From Mycolicibacterium sp. ND9-15 (GTDB lineage: Bacteria; Actinomycetota; Actinomycetes; Mycobacteriales; Mycobacteriaceae), in the NCBI RefSeq assembly GCF_035918395.1, contig NZ_CP142362.1, forward strand, positions 223,501-287,500: a DNA stretch of 64,000 nt. Direction: 5' to 3'. Positions 39,456 to 51,565 of this stretch are shown one piece after another. Position numbers and translations under genes: made by a program. Numbering within the stretch: the stretch's first letter is position 1; every line of letters starts with the position of its first letter. The notes beneath the pieces were generated by a model. It saw nothing but the letters and a program-made list of their open reading frames with translations, was not told the DNA's origin and ran no database searches.

Positions 39456-41446
39456 CCCGATGCCTTGGTCTGATCATTGCCGATCGCTGCCTCGGGCGCG
39501 TGGCTTTCGGACGGGCGACCAAGTGCGTCCAGCACGGCCCGGGCGGTGGCGACGCCGATACCCGGTATCGCGGTGATCTCCTCGATCGACGCCTCCTTCA
39601 GCCGGGCCACCGAGCCGAAGTGCGTAACCAGTGCCTTGCGGCGATGCTCACCGAGCCCCCGCACCGAGTCCAGCGCCGAGGCCGTCATCCGCTTCGACCG
39701 CTTGCTGCGGTGATACGCGATCGCGAACCGGTGCGCCTCGTCGCGCACCCGCTGCAAGAGGTAAAGCCCCTCGCTGTTGCGCGGCATGATCAGCGGATCT
39801 GGTTCGGCCGGAACCCACACCTCCTCCAGCCGTTTGGCCAGCCCGATCACCGCCACATCGGTGACGCCGAGTTCGTCGAGGACCGATTGCGCGGCGTTGA
39901 CCTGGGGCGCACCACCGTCGACGACGAAAAGATTGGGCGGGTAGGCGAATTTGCGTGAGTTCCCTTCCGGCGCAAGCTCCGTCGGGTGCGAGATGTCGTG
40001 GAGGTGACGGTAGAACCGGCGCCTGGTCACCTCGGCGATCGACGCGACGTCATTGGAACGACCCTCGCCGGCGGCTTCCCTTATCGCGTAGTGCCGGTAA
40101 TCGGACTTGCGTGGCAGACCGTCCTCGAAGACGACCAGCGATGCCACCACGTCGGTGCCCTGCACGTGGCTGATGTCGACGCATTCGATGCGCAGCGGCG
40201 CATCGGCCAGCCCGAGGGCATCCTGAATACTCTGCAGCGCAGCGGTTCTCGCGGTGAAGTCACCCGCCCGCTTGAGCTTGTGCTGCGTCAGCGCATCCTG
40301 CGCGTTGCGGCGGACGGTCTCGGCGAGTGCGCGTTTGTCGCCACGCCGAGGCACTCGCAGGGACACCCGGGACCCACGCAACTGGGTGAGCCAGGCTGCC
40401 AACTCGTCGGCGTTGCCCGGCAGGCACGGAACCAGCACCTGGCGCGGCACCGGATTCGTCGACTCGTCCCCGCCGCTGTCACTGGCGCCGTCCAGTTCTG
40501 CCTGATCGCCGTAGAACTGGGTCAAAAACTGTTCCACCAAGCGTTCCTGGCTTGATTCGCCCGGCTCACCGGACTTTTCGACGATCCAGCCACGCTGGCC
40601 GCGCACCCGCCCGCCGCGGACGTGGAAGACCTGCACCGCCGCTTCCAGCTCGTCGTCGGCGAACGCGACCACGTCGGCGTCGGTGCCGTCGCCGAACACC
40701 ACCGCCTGCTTCTCCAGTGCCCGCTTGAGCGCACCGATGTCGTCGCGCAGGCGCGCTGCCCGCTCGAAATCAAGTTCCGCTGCGGCCTCGTTCATCTGCT
40801 GTTCCATGTCGCGGACCAGCCGGTCGGTCTTACCCGCCAGGAAGTCGCAGAAGTCGAGCACGATCTGGCGGTGTTCGTCGGCGCTCACCCGACCGATGCA
40901 CGGGGCCGAGCACTTGTCGATGTAGCCGAGCAGACAGGGGCGATCGATCTGGCTGTGCCGCTTGAACACTCCCGCAGAACAGGTGCGGGCCGGGAACACC
41001 CGCGTGAGGAGGTCGAGGGTTTCGCGGATCGCCCAGGCGTGGGAATACGGACCGAAGTAGCGGACACCCTTGCGCCGCACCCCGCGGTACACCATCAGTC
41101 GCGGATACTCCTCGTTGAGCGTGACCGCGAGCACCGGATACGACTTGTCGTCGCGGTACCTGATGTTGAATCGCGGATCGAACTCCTTGATCCAGTTGTA
41201 CTCGAGCTGCAGCGCCTCGACTTCGGTGTTGACCACCGTCCACTCGACGCTGCCGGCGGACATCACCATCTGGCGCGTGCGCGGCGCCAGGTTCACGACG
41301 TCTGCGAAGTAGGAGTTCAGGCGGCTGCGCAGGCTCTTGGCCTTGCCGACGTAGATCACCCGGCCGTGCGGGTCGCGGAACCGGTAGACGCCCGGTTCGA
41401 CGGGGATCGACCCGGGGGCAGGTCGGTACGTCGCTGGGTCGGGCAC
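39452..41446 (-). CDS. uvrC: Excinuclease ABC subunit C
   Basis: Nucleotide-excision repair nuclease making both incisions with UvrAB; 664 residues. GIY-YIG domain at about residues 14-95 ([20 protein letters not shown]), UVR/UvrB-interaction motif near 200-235 ([20 protein letters not shown]), RNase H-like endonuclease region with [17 protein letters not shown] and [13 protein letters not shown], and C-terminal helix-hairpin-helix ([31 protein letters not shown]). GTG start, 49 bp upstream of which lies the divergent ggt start. First gene of the uvrC-rapZ-cuvA-whiA unit. Confidence 0.95.
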   Translation of the reverse strand: MPDPATYRPAPGSIPVEPGVYRFRDPHGRVIYVGKAKSLRSRLNSYFADVVNLAPRTRQMVMSAGSVEWTVVNTEVEALQLEYNWIKEFDPRFNIRYRDDKSYPVLAVTLNEEYPRLMVYRGVRRKGVRYFGPYSHAWAIRETLDLLTRVFPARTCSAGVFKRHSQIDRPCLLGYIDKCSAPCIGRVSADEHRQIVLDFCDFLAGKTDRLVRDMEQQMNEAAAELDFERAARLRDDIGALKRALEKQAVVFGDGTDADVVAFADDELEAAVQVFHVRGGRVRGQRGWIVEKSGEPGESSQERLVEQFLTQFYGDQAELDGASDSGGDESTNPVPRQVLVPCLPGNADELAAWLTQLRGSRVSLRVPRRGDKRALAETVRRNAQDALTQHKLKRAGDFTARTAALQSIQDALGLADAPLRIECVDISHVQGTDVVASLVVFEDGLPRKSDYRHYAIREAAGEGRSNDVASIAEVTRRRFYRHLHDISHPTELAPEGNSRKFAYPPNLFVVDGGAPQVNAAQSVLDELGVTDVAVIGLAKRLEEVWVPAEPDPLIMPRNSEGLYLLQRVRDEAHRFAIAYHRSKRSKRMTASALDSVRGLGEHRRKALVTHFGSVARLKEASIEEITAIPGIGVATARAVLDALGRPSESHAPEAAIGNDQTKASG

Positions 41447-41486
41447 GATTCCAGGTTACTGGCGCGTCCCGGCGCCCCCGATCCAC

Positions 41487-41492
41487 TACCGT
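41487..41492 (+). promoter_or_regulatory. -10 hexamer for leaderless ggt
   Basis: TACCGT, 6 nt before the ATG at 41499; favours that ATG over GTG 41496. Confidence 0.5.
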
Positions 41493-41498
41493 CGGGTG

Positions 41499-43454
41499 AT
41501 GCGGATCTCCTCACCGACGCAGGTGCTGGCCCCGCTGGCCGGGATCCTGCTGGTGCTGTCGGGATGCGGCACCGACGACGGTGCGGAACCGAGCGCCTCG
41601 GGGCCGTGCGCGATCGTGGAGAACGGCACCCCCGTGCCGAAGGCGACGGCCGCGCATGCCGGCGCGCCGACCCCCAGAGACATCTCCACCAGCCCCGAAG
41701 TGGCCACGGGTTACCGCACAAACATGACACCCGTACGCACCGGCAGCTACTCGGTCGTCACCGCCAATGCACTGGCCACCCGGGCCGCATGCGAGGTGCT
41801 GCGCGACGGCGGCACCGCAGCGGACGCGCTCGTCACCGCACAGGCCGTTCTCGGCCTGGTCGAACCGCAGGCCTCCGGCATCGGCGGCGGCGGCTTCCTG
41901 CTCTATTTCGACGCGGCCTCCGGCGCGGTGCAGGCCTATGACGGTCGCGAGACCGCACCCGCCGCCGCCACGGAGAACTATCTGCGCTGGGTCTCCGACA
42001 CCGACCGCGCCGAGCCCAAGCCGGACGCCAGGGCTTCTGGCCGCTCGATCGGGGTGCCTGGCATCTTGGAGCTGCTCACCGACGTCCACGCCGAACACGG
42101 CAAGGCGAACTGGCGCGACCTGTTCACCCCGGCGGTCACGATGGCCGACGACGGCTTCGACATCAGCCCGCGACTTGCCGCGGCGATCGCCGATGCGGCA
42201 CGAGAGCTCAAGCGCGACCCGGACGCCGCCGAGTACTTCCTCAACTCCGACGGCAGCCCCAAGGCCGAGGGCGCGCGGTTGACCAACCCCGCGTATTCAA
42301 AGACCTTGGGCGTCATCGCAACCGACCCGCAGTCCTTCTACACCGGCGCGATCGCGCGCGACATCGTCGCCGCGGCGGCCGACACCTCCGGGGGCCGTAC
42401 GCCAAGCCTGATGACCGCCGGGGACTTGGCCGGCTACACCGTCAAGAAACGCGAACCCCTGTGTACGCCCTACCGCGGACGGGAGATCTGCGGGATGCCG
42501 CCGCCGTCGTCCGGCGGGATGGCCGTGGCGGCCACGCTGGGCATCCTCGAACATTTCCCGATGGCCGAGCACAAACCCACCGACGTCGATCTCAACGGCG
42601 GCCGACCCACGGTCATGGGCGTGCACCTGATCTCCGAGGCGGAAAGGCTCGCCTACGCAGATCGCGACAAGTACGTCGCCGACACCGACTTCGTGCCGTT
42701 GCCGGGCGGCTCGCCCGACACGCTGCTCGGCGCCGACTACCTCGCCGGTCGTGCTGCGCTGATCTCCGAGCAGCGCAGCATGGGCACCGCAAGGCCCGGC
42801 GAGTTCGGCCCGCCGACCACCCCGGGACCGCCCACCCCGGAGCACGGCACCAGCCAGATCAGCATCGTGGACTCACACGGCAACGCCGCGTCGCTGACCA
42901 CGACGGTGGAATCGGCGTTCGGCTCGTTTCACATGGTCGACGGGTTCATCCTCAACAATCAACTGACGGACTTCTCGGCCGAGCCCGCAGGCCCCGACGG
43001 TACGGCGATCGCGAACCGGGTCCAGCCCGGGAAGAGGCCGCGCAGCACGATGGCGCCGACGCTGATCTTCGACCGGGCTGAGGGCCGGCCGGGACAACGT
43101 GGGCGGCCGTTGGCGGTCTTGGGTTCGCCCGGCGGCGCCGTGATCATCCAGTTTGTGACGAAAACCATTGTGGGAATGCTCGATTGGGAGCTCGATCCCC
43201 AGCAGGCGGTGTCGATGGTCGACTTCGGCGCTGCGAACACACCCGAGACGAACGTGGGCGGCGAGCACCCGGTCCTCGACACCAGCGACGACGGCGACCA
43301 CGACCCGCTGGTGCAGGGATTGCGTGAACTCGGCCATCAGGTCGACCTCGCCGAGGCGACGAGCGGATTGGCGGCGATCGCCCGAGACGGCACGGGCCTG
43401 ATCGGTGGTGCGGATCCGCGCCGGGAGGGGTTGGTCATGGGCGACACCCGATGA
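41499..43454 (+). CDS. ggt: Gamma-glutamyltransferase, lipoprotein type
   Basis: 651-residue exported Ntn-hydrolase that cleaves and transfers gamma-glutamyl groups. The signal ends in the lipobox LSGC with Cys23, so it is predicted to be lipid-anchored outside the membrane. The large-subunit part has GLVEPQASGIGGGGFLLYFD; the autocatalytic cleavage and catalytic Thr451 is in PEHGTSQISIVD, and the small subunit includes RPRSTMAPTLIF and GSPGGAVIIQFV, the oxyanion and substrate-binding motifs. Mycobacteria lack glutathione, so the physiological donor may be peptidic or scavenged glutathione (inference). Stop overlaps the GNAT start (ATGA). Confidence 0.9.
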   Translation: MRISSPTQVLAPLAGILLVLSGCGTDDGAEPSASGPCAIVENGTPVPKATAAHAGAPTPRDISTSPEVATGYRTNMTPVRTGSYSVVTANALATRAACEVLRDGGTAADALVTAQAVLGLVEPQASGIGGGGFLLYFDAASGAVQAYDGRETAPAAATENYLRWVSDTDRAEPKPDARASGRSIGVPGILELLTDVHAEHGKANWRDLFTPAVTMADDGFDISPRLAAAIADAARELKRDPDAAEYFLNSDGSPKAEGARLTNPAYSKTLGVIATDPQSFYTGAIARDIVAAAADTSGGRTPSLMTAGDLAGYTVKKREPLCTPYRGREICGMPPPSSGGMAVAATLGILEHFPMAEHKPTDVDLNGGRPTVMGVHLISEAERLAYADRDKYVADTDFVPLPGGSPDTLLGADYLAGRAALISEQRSMGTARPGEFGPPTTPGPPTPEHGTSQISIVDSHGNAASLTTTVESAFGSFHMVDGFILNNQLTDFSAEPAGPDGTAIANRVQPGKRPRSTMAPTLIFDRAEGRPGQRGRPLAVLGSPGGAVIIQFVTKTIVGMLDWELDPQQAVSMVDFGAANTPETNVGGEHPVLDTSDDGDHDPLVQGLRELGHQVDLAEATSGLAAIARDGTGLIGGADPRREGLVMGDTR

Positions 43455-43904
43455 CCGTACGCGTCACCCGACTCGGCGAAACCGATTGGCGGATGTTCGC
43501 AGGCGTGCGGTTGAGGGCCTTGGCCGACTCGCTGGGCGAAAAAGATCCGAGTTTCCGGGACGAGGCGGCCTTCACCGCCGCGCAGTGGCGGCGCCGGTTG
43601 CGCGAGCATGCCCAATTCGCAGCGCTGGACGGCGACCGTCCCATCGGCCTGATCGCAGCGCAGCAGGAGAACCCCGAGACGGTGTATCTCTACTCGCTGT
43701 GGCTCGACCCGACGGTCCGGGGCCGTGGCCTGGCCAGGCTGCTGGTCGCAGCGGCCCTGGAGTGGGCACGCACCAGCCAGGTGCGGACGGTCCGGCTACG
43801 GGTCGCGACCGACAATGCGGCCGCGCGTGGGGTCTACGAGAGCCTCGGCTTCGCAGTGGCCGACGACCAAACCGCATCCATGCACGCGGAACTCGCGATG
43901 TCGC

Positions 43905-43918
<14 letters not shown>
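43451..43918 (+). CDS. GNAT family N-acetyltransferase
   Basis: 155-residue acetyl-CoA-dependent acetyltransferase. Motif A is LYSLWLDPTVRGRGLARLLV with the pyrophosphate loop R-G-R-G-L-A (about 91-96), then motif B DNAAARGVYESLGF. Translationally coupled to ggt by an ATGA overlap, so perhaps it acts on related amino compounds, but nothing in the sequence names the acceptor. The 3' end overlaps the convergent membrane gene by 14 bp. Confidence 0.85.
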
Positions 43919-46146
<2,228 letters not shown>

Positions 46147-46152
46147 CACATC

Positions 46153-46158
46153 AGTATG
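46153..46158 (-). promoter_or_regulatory. -10 hexamer for leaderless ribA2
   Basis: CATACT on the minus strand, 6 nt before the GTG at 46146. Confidence 0.45.
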
Positions 46159-46302
46159 AACCACCAGGCCTGAAGACTTATTGCCGCTCCCATGAGCTGG
46201 GACTATGCTTCAGCCCGGTCAGGGGCCGACCCGTGTCCATACGGTCGTGAGCGCCCCGACCAGCCACCTGTCGCGGTATACGGCATCGATTCGGCCTGTC
46301 GA

Positions 46303-47646
46303 TCAGTTCGGGTTCAGCGTCGTGCGCATCAGCATGACGCTGTAGCTCGACCACAGTGACAAACTGAAATACAGGTTGCTGCCAGCCGACCACGGGTGAA
46401 TATAGGGCGCGTAGAGGCCCCCGGGAAGCTGAGTTGAGGTGATGATGGTTTTCGCAGCACTCCAGGGACCTTCGGGTTTGTCCGCCGTCCGCATCACCAC
46501 GCTGCTGGCGGTGTTCGTGTAGAGCATGACGAACTTCCGTAGGTGGTCGTTCCACGCCACTGACATCTCACTGCCCGGTGCCCACACCACCTGGACGGCG
46601 AAGTACGGCATGGAGCGCCGCCAACCGAACGGCGTGAAGTATTCGTAGGCAGCCAGATTGGGTACCGCGTTCTCCGGCACCCGGGACAGAAACGGCATCC
46701 CGCCGCGGCCCGCTCCGGTGCCGTATGCGTAGACGTAGCCGTTGTGCCGCAGGTATGCGCCCATCTGGAAGTTCTGGTAGCCCCAAACGAACGGAATACC
46801 CGGTACCGAGTTGAACCAGGCCGGCCGGATGCTCTCGCGCGGCACGCTCCAATTCTCGCCGTTGTCGTTGGACACCGCCACTGCCGAGAAGTTCGTTGAC
46901 CATTGCCCGGGCGAACCCCACTTGGCGACCGACATGAAGTTGACGTATTGCGTTGTGCCGACCGAGATTCCGGCGGTGGGTATGACGGTGACCTCTTGGG
47001 CGGCCAGATTCAGGCTGGCTACGACTTGGCGGGAGAAGTTCGGGCGGTCCTTGGTCACCGGGGAGCCGGCATGGATATCGCCGAAACGCGCTGCCGGAAT
47101 CGTCATTCCGTTCGAGAGATCGCGATCGTTGCTCCGGAACAGCGTGTTCTTGCGCCACTCCTGGTCGGGCAGGCTGCAATCTCCGAAGGTGTCGCCGAAA
47201 GCGATCAGCAGCTGGGGGTTCGAAGCCGAGCCGTTGTCCCACATGATGCCGAGGTCGGTGCCCGAGATACCGAAGCGGGAGTAGGAGTCGGTATTGGGTC
47301 CGGTGAGCCAGTCGACGATCGTCGCGGTCGATGCCTCAGGCGATTCCGCGGCCTGGGCGGTGGTTTCAGGTGCGACCGCCGCGTCTGCTTTGGCGGCCTC
47401 GGCGCGTGCCTTCGCGCTTTCCCCGCCGTTCAGAAATGCCGGTTTCCGCCCGATGGGCAGGTGCAGAATCGGGAACTTCGGCAGACTCGGCAGACTCGGC
47501 AGCTTCGGCGTCGCCGAGGTTGCGGCGGGCGCCGACACCGAGCAAGGATCAGCCGCCGCGGGCGCCACCAGTTCCGTCGGGATCACGACCGACAGCACGG
47601 CTGCGCAAGCCGTTGTCGCCGACAGCAGGCGACGAAAGACCGACAT
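46303..47646 (-). CDS. Secreted DUF4185 protein, candidate endo-D-arabinanase
   Basis: 447 residues with a Sec signal peptide (hydrophobic core 8-30, cleavage about AAA-DP near 32-33), a proline/alanine-rich linker to about 110, and a DUF4185 beta-propeller-like domain from DWLTGPNTDSYSRFGISGTD onward (IAFGDTFGDC, VPGIPFVWGYQNFQMGAY, WAPGSEMSVAWNDHLRKFVM). DUF4185 proteins have been described as endo-D-arabinofuranases (GH183) that cut the arabinan of mycobacterial arabinogalactan and lipoarabinomannan; I apply this by family, not by demonstrated activity. Placed between ribA2 and ribC, where M. tuberculosis has different small genes. Confidence 0.72.
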   Translation of the reverse strand: MSVFRRLLSATTACAAVLSVVIPTELVAPAAADPCSVSAPAATSATPKLPSLPSLPKFPILHLPIGRKPAFLNGGESAKARAEAAKADAAVAPETTAQAAESPEASTATIVDWLTGPNTDSYSRFGISGTDLGIMWDNGSASNPQLLIAFGDTFGDCSLPDQEWRKNTLFRSNDRDLSNGMTIPAARFGDIHAGSPVTKDRPNFSRQVVASLNLAAQEVTVIPTAGISVGTTQYVNFMSVAKWGSPGQWSTNFSAVAVSNDNGENWSVPRESIRPAWFNSVPGIPFVWGYQNFQMGAYLRHNGYVYAYGTGAGRGGMPFLSRVPENAVPNLAAYEYFTPFGWRRSMPYFAVQVVWAPGSEMSVAWNDHLRKFVMLYTNTASSVVMRTADKPEGPWSAAKTIITSTQLPGGLYAPYIHPWSAGSNLYFSLSLWSSYSVMLMRTTLNPN

Positions 47647-47915
47647 GTCACGCGACAGTAGTGACTACGGTGACGGGTGTGATTGCTGCTGCGTCGAATG
47701 GATACCGTCGTGTGACCGTGTCGAGACCCGCACCGGCGCCTGAAATGCGCGCGTCCCTGTGAGAATGCGGCGCCGCCGAATGGCTTGTTCGCGGGTTACT
47801 GTCCAACCATCCGCTGTTCTTCACCTGCCCCGGCCGATGGATTGTCCGAATCGTTCGGCGCTCGGACGGGCTCATGCCTACGCTTCGTGTGCTGCTCACG
47901 CTGGAGGGGACTGAT

Positions 47916-48254
47916 ATGGATGCGTCAGCTCTCAACGCCTTAAGGCTCCTGGCCGCCTGCGCTGCGGCCACCTTCTGCGGTCTTGTTGCCGCCGTTCCCG
48001 CGGCCGCCGAGCCGGTCGAACCCGGGCCGACCGGTCCCACTGCCGACGCATCGAACGTCATCCCGGCGGCAGGAGTCCTGGAAGGCATGTGGAGGGAGTA
48101 CGTCCCCCGCAACGCAGCGCCGCCCGCCCAGATGGGAGCGGTTGACCGGTTCTTTGCCGAATTCGTACCGTCGGCCACCCAGATCGGCGACTTCTTTGCG
48201 TTCCTCCAGCAGTTCCGTGCACCCGCGACGATCACCTCATCCGGCGCGTGGTGA
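47916..48254 (+). CDS. Small secreted alanine/proline-rich protein, unknown function
   Basis: 112 residues with a clear signal peptide: LNALRLLAACAAATFCGLVA then AVPAAAEP, cleaved near residue 32. The mature about 80 residues are acidic, without cysteines, and include VLEGMWREYVPRNAAPPAQM and an aromatic helix VDRFFAEFVPSATQIGDFFA. GGAGGGG lies 6-7 nt before the ATG. Divergent from the DUF4185 gene across a 269-bp region that holds a GTCCGA...TCGGAC inverted repeat but no other recognisable signal. Not recognised; likely envelope-located. Confidence 0.65.
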   Translation: MDASALNALRLLAACAAATFCGLVAAVPAAAEPVEPGPTGPTADASNVIPAAGVLEGMWREYVPRNAAPPAQMGAVDRFFAEFVPSATQIGDFFAFLQQFRAPATITSSGAW

Positions 48255-48277
48255 CGGCCCGCACGCATTACTCCAAA

Positions 48278-48877
48278 TCAGCCGCTCTCGTGAGAGAGCA
48301 GCCGTTCGACGTATTTGGCGATCACGTCGACCTCGAGGTTGACATGGGTGCCCACCTCGGCGCGACCAAGCGTCGTGAGGTCGAGCGTCGTAGGGATCAG
48401 CGACACCTCGAACCAGTCAGGCCCGAGGCTTGAGATGGTCAGCGAGACGCCGTCGACGGTGATCGAGCCCTTCTCCACCACGTAGCGCGACAACGCGGTC
48501 GGTAACGCGATGCGGACCACCACCCAGCGTTCCGACGGAGTACGCGCGATGACGTGTCCGGTGGCGTCGACGTGGCCTTGGACGATATGTCCCCCGAGTC
48601 GGCTGTTCACCGCCGCCGCGCGCTCCAAGTTGACCTTGCTGCCCGCGCCGAGACTCCCGAGGCTGGACCGGTTCAGCGTCTCACCGATCACGTCGGTGGT
48701 GAACACGCCGTCGGGTTGCACCTCGACCACGGTGAGACAAACGCCGTTCACCGCGATCGAGTCCCCGTGGCGGGCATCCGACGCCACGACGGGGCCACGG
48801 ATGGCGAGCCGGGCGAGGTCGCCGAGATCCTCCTTGCCGACGACCTCGCCCACTTCTTCGACGATTCCGGTGAACAC
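48278..48877 (-). CDS. ribC: Riboflavin synthase, alpha chain
   Basis: Last step of riboflavin synthesis, dismutating two lumazines; 199 residues built of two similar barrel repeats. N-terminal FTGIVEEVGEV and first-barrel DSIAVNGVCLTVVEV with second-barrel GSITVDGVSLTISSL show the internal duplication; HIVQGHVDATG holds the second repeat's active-site His. Start GTG 48877 fits the universal MFTGI beginning and has a TACTCT -10 6 nt upstream; an open frame extends to 48934 without support. Separated from ribA2-ribH by the DUF4185 and small secreted genes. Confidence 0.94.
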   Translation of the reverse strand: MFTGIVEEVGEVVGKEDLGDLARLAIRGPVVASDARHGDSIAVNGVCLTVVEVQPDGVFTTDVIGETLNRSSLGSLGAGSKVNLERAAAVNSRLGGHIVQGHVDATGHVIARTPSERWVVVRIALPTALSRYVVEKGSITVDGVSLTISSLGPDWFEVSLIPTTLDLTTLGRAEVGTHVNLEVDVIAKYVERLLSHESG

Positions 48878-48883
48878 GCCGCC

Positions 48884-48889
48884 AGAGTA
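48884..48889 (-). promoter_or_regulatory. -10 hexamer for leaderless ribC
   Basis: TACTCT on the minus strand, 6 nt before the GTG at 48877. Confidence 0.45.
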
Positions 48890-48948
48890 TCCAGATCGCG
48901 ATCGCCCTGGCAGCGCCCCGTGCGCCGGGTCCACGCAGCTGGACCCTT

Positions 48949-48954
48949 TACGAT
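48949..48954 (+). promoter_or_regulatory. -10 hexamer for leaderless lprG
   Basis: TACGAT, 6 nt before the ATG at 48961; divergent from the ribC promoter. Confidence 0.55.
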
Positions 48955-48960
48955 GCAGTC

Positions 48961-49662
48961 ATGCCCAAGCGCCTCGTGATGATCCTCGTAGCCCTGGCCA
49001 CTGCCGTCGCTTTCCTCGCGGGGTGCTCCAAGGCGGAGGAACCCGCCAAGGACCTTCCGGACCCCGCCACGCTCCTACAGCAATCCAGCCAGACCACCAA
49101 GAGGCAGACCAGCGCGCACATGAAGCTGACGGTGGAGGGTCCGACCGAGAAACTGCCGATCGAACTGCTCGAAGGCGATCTGAGCAACGCCCCTGAGTTC
49201 ACGGCCCAAGGCAAGGTCAATCTGCTGATGATGGGCCAGCGCCTCGAGGGGGTCGAGTTCGTGATCGTCGACGGCAACCTCTACGCCACGTTGACTCCGG
49301 GCGGTGCCCTGTCGAACTTCGGACCCGCCGTCGATACCTACGACGCCTCGCTCATCCTCAACCCCGAGACCGGGTTGGCGAACGTGCTGGCCAACTTCTC
49401 CGACCCGAAGGCCGACGGCCGCGAGACGGTCAACGACGTTGAAACCGTCCGCGTCACCGGAAACGTCAGCGCCGATGCGGTGAACAAAATCGCACCGCAG
49501 ATCGGCGCGACCGGTCCGGTGCCGGGGACCGCCTGGATCGCCGAGGACGGCGACCACGAGTTGGTCCAGGTCAAGTTGCAGACCGACGCCGATACGAGCC
49601 TCACGATGGTGTTGTCGGAGTGGGGCAAGCCGGTGACGGTGACCAAGCCGCCGGCGGCCTGA
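48961..49662 (+). CDS. lprG: Lipoprotein LprG
   Basis: 233-residue lipoprotein that carries triacylated glycolipids, lipoarabinomannan and triacylglycerol towards the mycobacterial outer membrane. Signal peptide with lipobox LAGC, Cys22. The LppX/LprA/LprG fold (about 45-225) includes the hydrophobic pocket strands [29 protein letters not shown] and [17 protein letters not shown]. Leaderless. Its stop overlaps the P55 start by one base, the conserved operon. Confidence 0.95.
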   Translation: MPKRLVMILVALATAVAFLAGCSKAEEPAKDLPDPATLLQQSSQTTKRQTSAHMKLTVEGPTEKLPIELLEGDLSNAPEFTAQGKVNLLMMGQRLEGVEFVIVDGNLYATLTPGGALSNFGPAVDTYDASLILNPETGLANVLANFSDPKADGRETVNDVETVRVTGNVSADAVNKIAPQIGATGPVPGTAWIAEDGDHELVQVKLQTDADTSLTMVLSEWGKPVTVTKPPAA

Positions 49663-51245
49663 TGACGGTTTCGTCGCAAGCCACGAACCCCGGAGCCACT
49701 CCGACGACTTCGTCGAATCGACGAATCGCGATCAGCGCCGGCAGCCTCGCGGTACTGCTCGGCGCGCTCGACACTTACGTCGTCGTCGCGATCATCAGCG
49801 ACATCATCATCGACCTGGGCATCCCGGTGAACCAGCTCCAACGGGTGACCCCAATCATCACCTCCTATCTGCTCGGTTACATCGCCGCGATGCCCCTGCT
49901 CGGGCGTGCCTCCGACAGGTTCGGCCGCAAGTTCATCCTCCAGGTCAGCCTGGCCGGTTTCGCCGTCGGCTCGGTCGTCACCGCGCTGTCGAACGACCTG
50001 GTTCCCATGGTGGTCGGCCGGTCGATCCAGGGCGTCGCCAGCGGTGCGCTGCTTCCCGTCACCCTGGCGTTGGCGGCCGACCTCTGGTCGAGCCGTAGCC
50101 GGGCGTCCGTGCTCGGTGGTATCGGCGCCGCCCAGGAGCTCGGCAGTGTGCTGGGCCCCCTGTACGGGATCGCCGTTGTCGCGGTTCTGAGCACGTGGCG
50201 CGACGTGTTCTGGATCAACGTGCCCCTGGCAGTGGTCGCGATGGTGCTGATCCATTTCAGCCTGCCCACCCGGGTCAAGCCCGACGACCCGGAACGTGTG
50301 GACGTGGTCGGCGGTGTACTGCTGGCCGTCGCGCTGGGCCTGACGGTGATCGGGCTGTACAACCCCGCTCCAGACGGCCGCAAGATACTGCCGAGCTATG
50401 GCGTGCCGGTGCTCCTGGCTGCGGCGGTCGCCCTGGTGGCGTTCTTCGTTTGGGAGCGGTTCGCCCGCACTCGGCTGATCGAACCGGCGGGTGTGCACTT
50501 CCGGCCATTCCTTGCGGCACTGGGTGCGTCGGTGTGCGCCGGCGCTGCGCTGATGGTGACGTTGGTCAACATCGAACTGTTCGGCCAGGGCGTGCTCGCC
50601 AAGAGCCAGACCGAAGCGGTTCTCCTGCTGCTGCGTTTTCTGATCGCGCTGCCGATCGGCGCCGTGATCGGCGGGTGGATCGCGACTCGGATCGGCGACC
50701 GCGTGGTCACCTTCGTCGGCCTCTTGATAGCCGCGGGCGGTTACTGGTTGATCTCGAACTGGGGGATGGATGTACTGACCACCCACCACGACCTCGGGTT
50801 CGTCGCCCTGCCGGTGCTCGACACCGATCTGGCGATCGCCGGCCTCGGCCTGGGCCTGGTGATCGGCCCGCTCACCTCTGCGACGTTACGAGTGGTGCCC
50901 GCCGCGGCGCACGGCATCGCCTCTGCCGCGGTGGTGGTGGCGCGCATGATCGGCATGCTGATCGGCCTGGCTGGGCTGACGGCCTGGGGTTTCTACCGAC
51001 TGAACCAGTACCTGCAGACCCTGCCCTTCCCGCCGGCCGACACCCTCATCGAGCGGATGGCCGCCGAGGCGAGCCGCTACCGCGAGGCGTACGTCCTGCA
51101 GTACGGCGACATCTTCATGGTCACCGTGGCGATCTGCGTCGTCGGCGCGTTCCTGGGCCTGCTGGTCAGCGGTAGAAACGAACACGCCGAGGAACCGGAA
51201 GCCCTCGACGAGGTAACCGGCGCAGGCCGCGCCGGCGGCCTCTAG
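49662..51245 (+). CDS. p55: MFS efflux pump P55
   Basis: 527-residue major facilitator protein with about 14 membrane helices. Motif A is [13 protein letters not shown] between helices 2 and 3; the first helix holds the D1-like motif [12 protein letters not shown]. It works with LprG to transport triacylglycerol and other lipids across the envelope and confers intrinsic drug tolerance (known for M. tuberculosis and M. smegmatis). A long extracytoplasmic insertion with [20 protein letters not shown] precedes the last helix. TGATG overlap with lprG; the end overlaps a convergent 51-codon ORF by a few bases. Confidence 0.93.
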   Translation: MTVSSQATNPGATPTTSSNRRIAISAGSLAVLLGALDTYVVVAIISDIIIDLGIPVNQLQRVTPIITSYLLGYIAAMPLLGRASDRFGRKFILQVSLAGFAVGSVVTALSNDLVPMVVGRSIQGVASGALLPVTLALAADLWSSRSRASVLGGIGAAQELGSVLGPLYGIAVVAVLSTWRDVFWINVPLAVVAMVLIHFSLPTRVKPDDPERVDVVGGVLLAVALGLTVIGLYNPAPDGRKILPSYGVPVLLAAAVALVAFFVWERFARTRLIEPAGVHFRPFLAALGASVCAGAALMVTLVNIELFGQGVLAKSQTEAVLLLLRFLIALPIGAVIGGWIATRIGDRVVTFVGLLIAAGGYWLISNWGMDVLTTHHDLGFVALPVLDTDLAIAGLGLGLVIGPLTSATLRVVPAAAHGIASAAVVVARMIGMLIGLAGLTAWGFYRLNQYLQTLPFPPADTLIERMAAEASRYREAYVLQYGDIFMVTVAICVVGAFLGLLVSGRNEHAEEPEALDEVTGAGRAGGL

Positions 51246-51397
51246 CAGCGCTCGAGGCCGGGACGCAACAACTGGGGGGCGGCCTGCGGGGCGGTCTCCT
51301 CCACGGCGGGTTGCGGCCGCAGGGTGTCACAGATCAGCGCCTTGAGGGTTCTTGGGTCCATCGGGCGATGGCTCAGCCAGTCCTGCAATGCAGTCAT
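51242..51397 (-). CDS. Possible 51-residue protein, unknown
   Basis: Short ORF convergent with P55. The ATG has AAGGA 6 nt upstream on the minus strand, a good ribosome site. The product begins [20 protein letters not shown] and ends LLRPGLERC, with a proline/alanine-rich middle and no membrane segment. Codon third positions are GC-rich as in neighbouring genes. Not recognised; comparison with related genomes is needed to tell a small gene from chance. Confidence 0.45.
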   Translation of the reverse strand: MTALQDWLSHRPMDPRTLKALICDTLRPQPAVEETAPQAAPQLLRPGLERC

Positions 51398-51476
51398 GGA
51401 TCGTCCTTCGTTCGTGCTCACCAGCGCGCAAATCGTCGGTGAAAGCGCGATTGCGGTGGGTATCCGAGCCCACTCT

Positions 51477-51490
51477 GGTACGAGTGTACC
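51477..51490. repeat. Short perfect inverted repeat GGTAC-GAGT-GTACC
   Basis: In the 168-bp region between the 51-codon ORF and the DJ-1/PfpI gene; could be an operator for one or both divergent genes. GGGTAT at 51459-51464 nearby resembles a SigF -10, but no matching -35 was found. Confidence 0.35.
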
Positions 51491-51565
51491 GACATGGTCG
51501 CCCTGATTGGCCCTTCGCCGCGCCGGGTATGCGTGCGGTCACACCCACGTCAATGGAGAAGGCTC

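Noticed and set aside
46147..46302. FMN riboswitch upstream of ribA2
   Set aside because: A short AGTCCCAGCTCATGGGAG hairpin-like piece hints at it, but the conserved RFN core is missing, and ribA2 appears leaderless.
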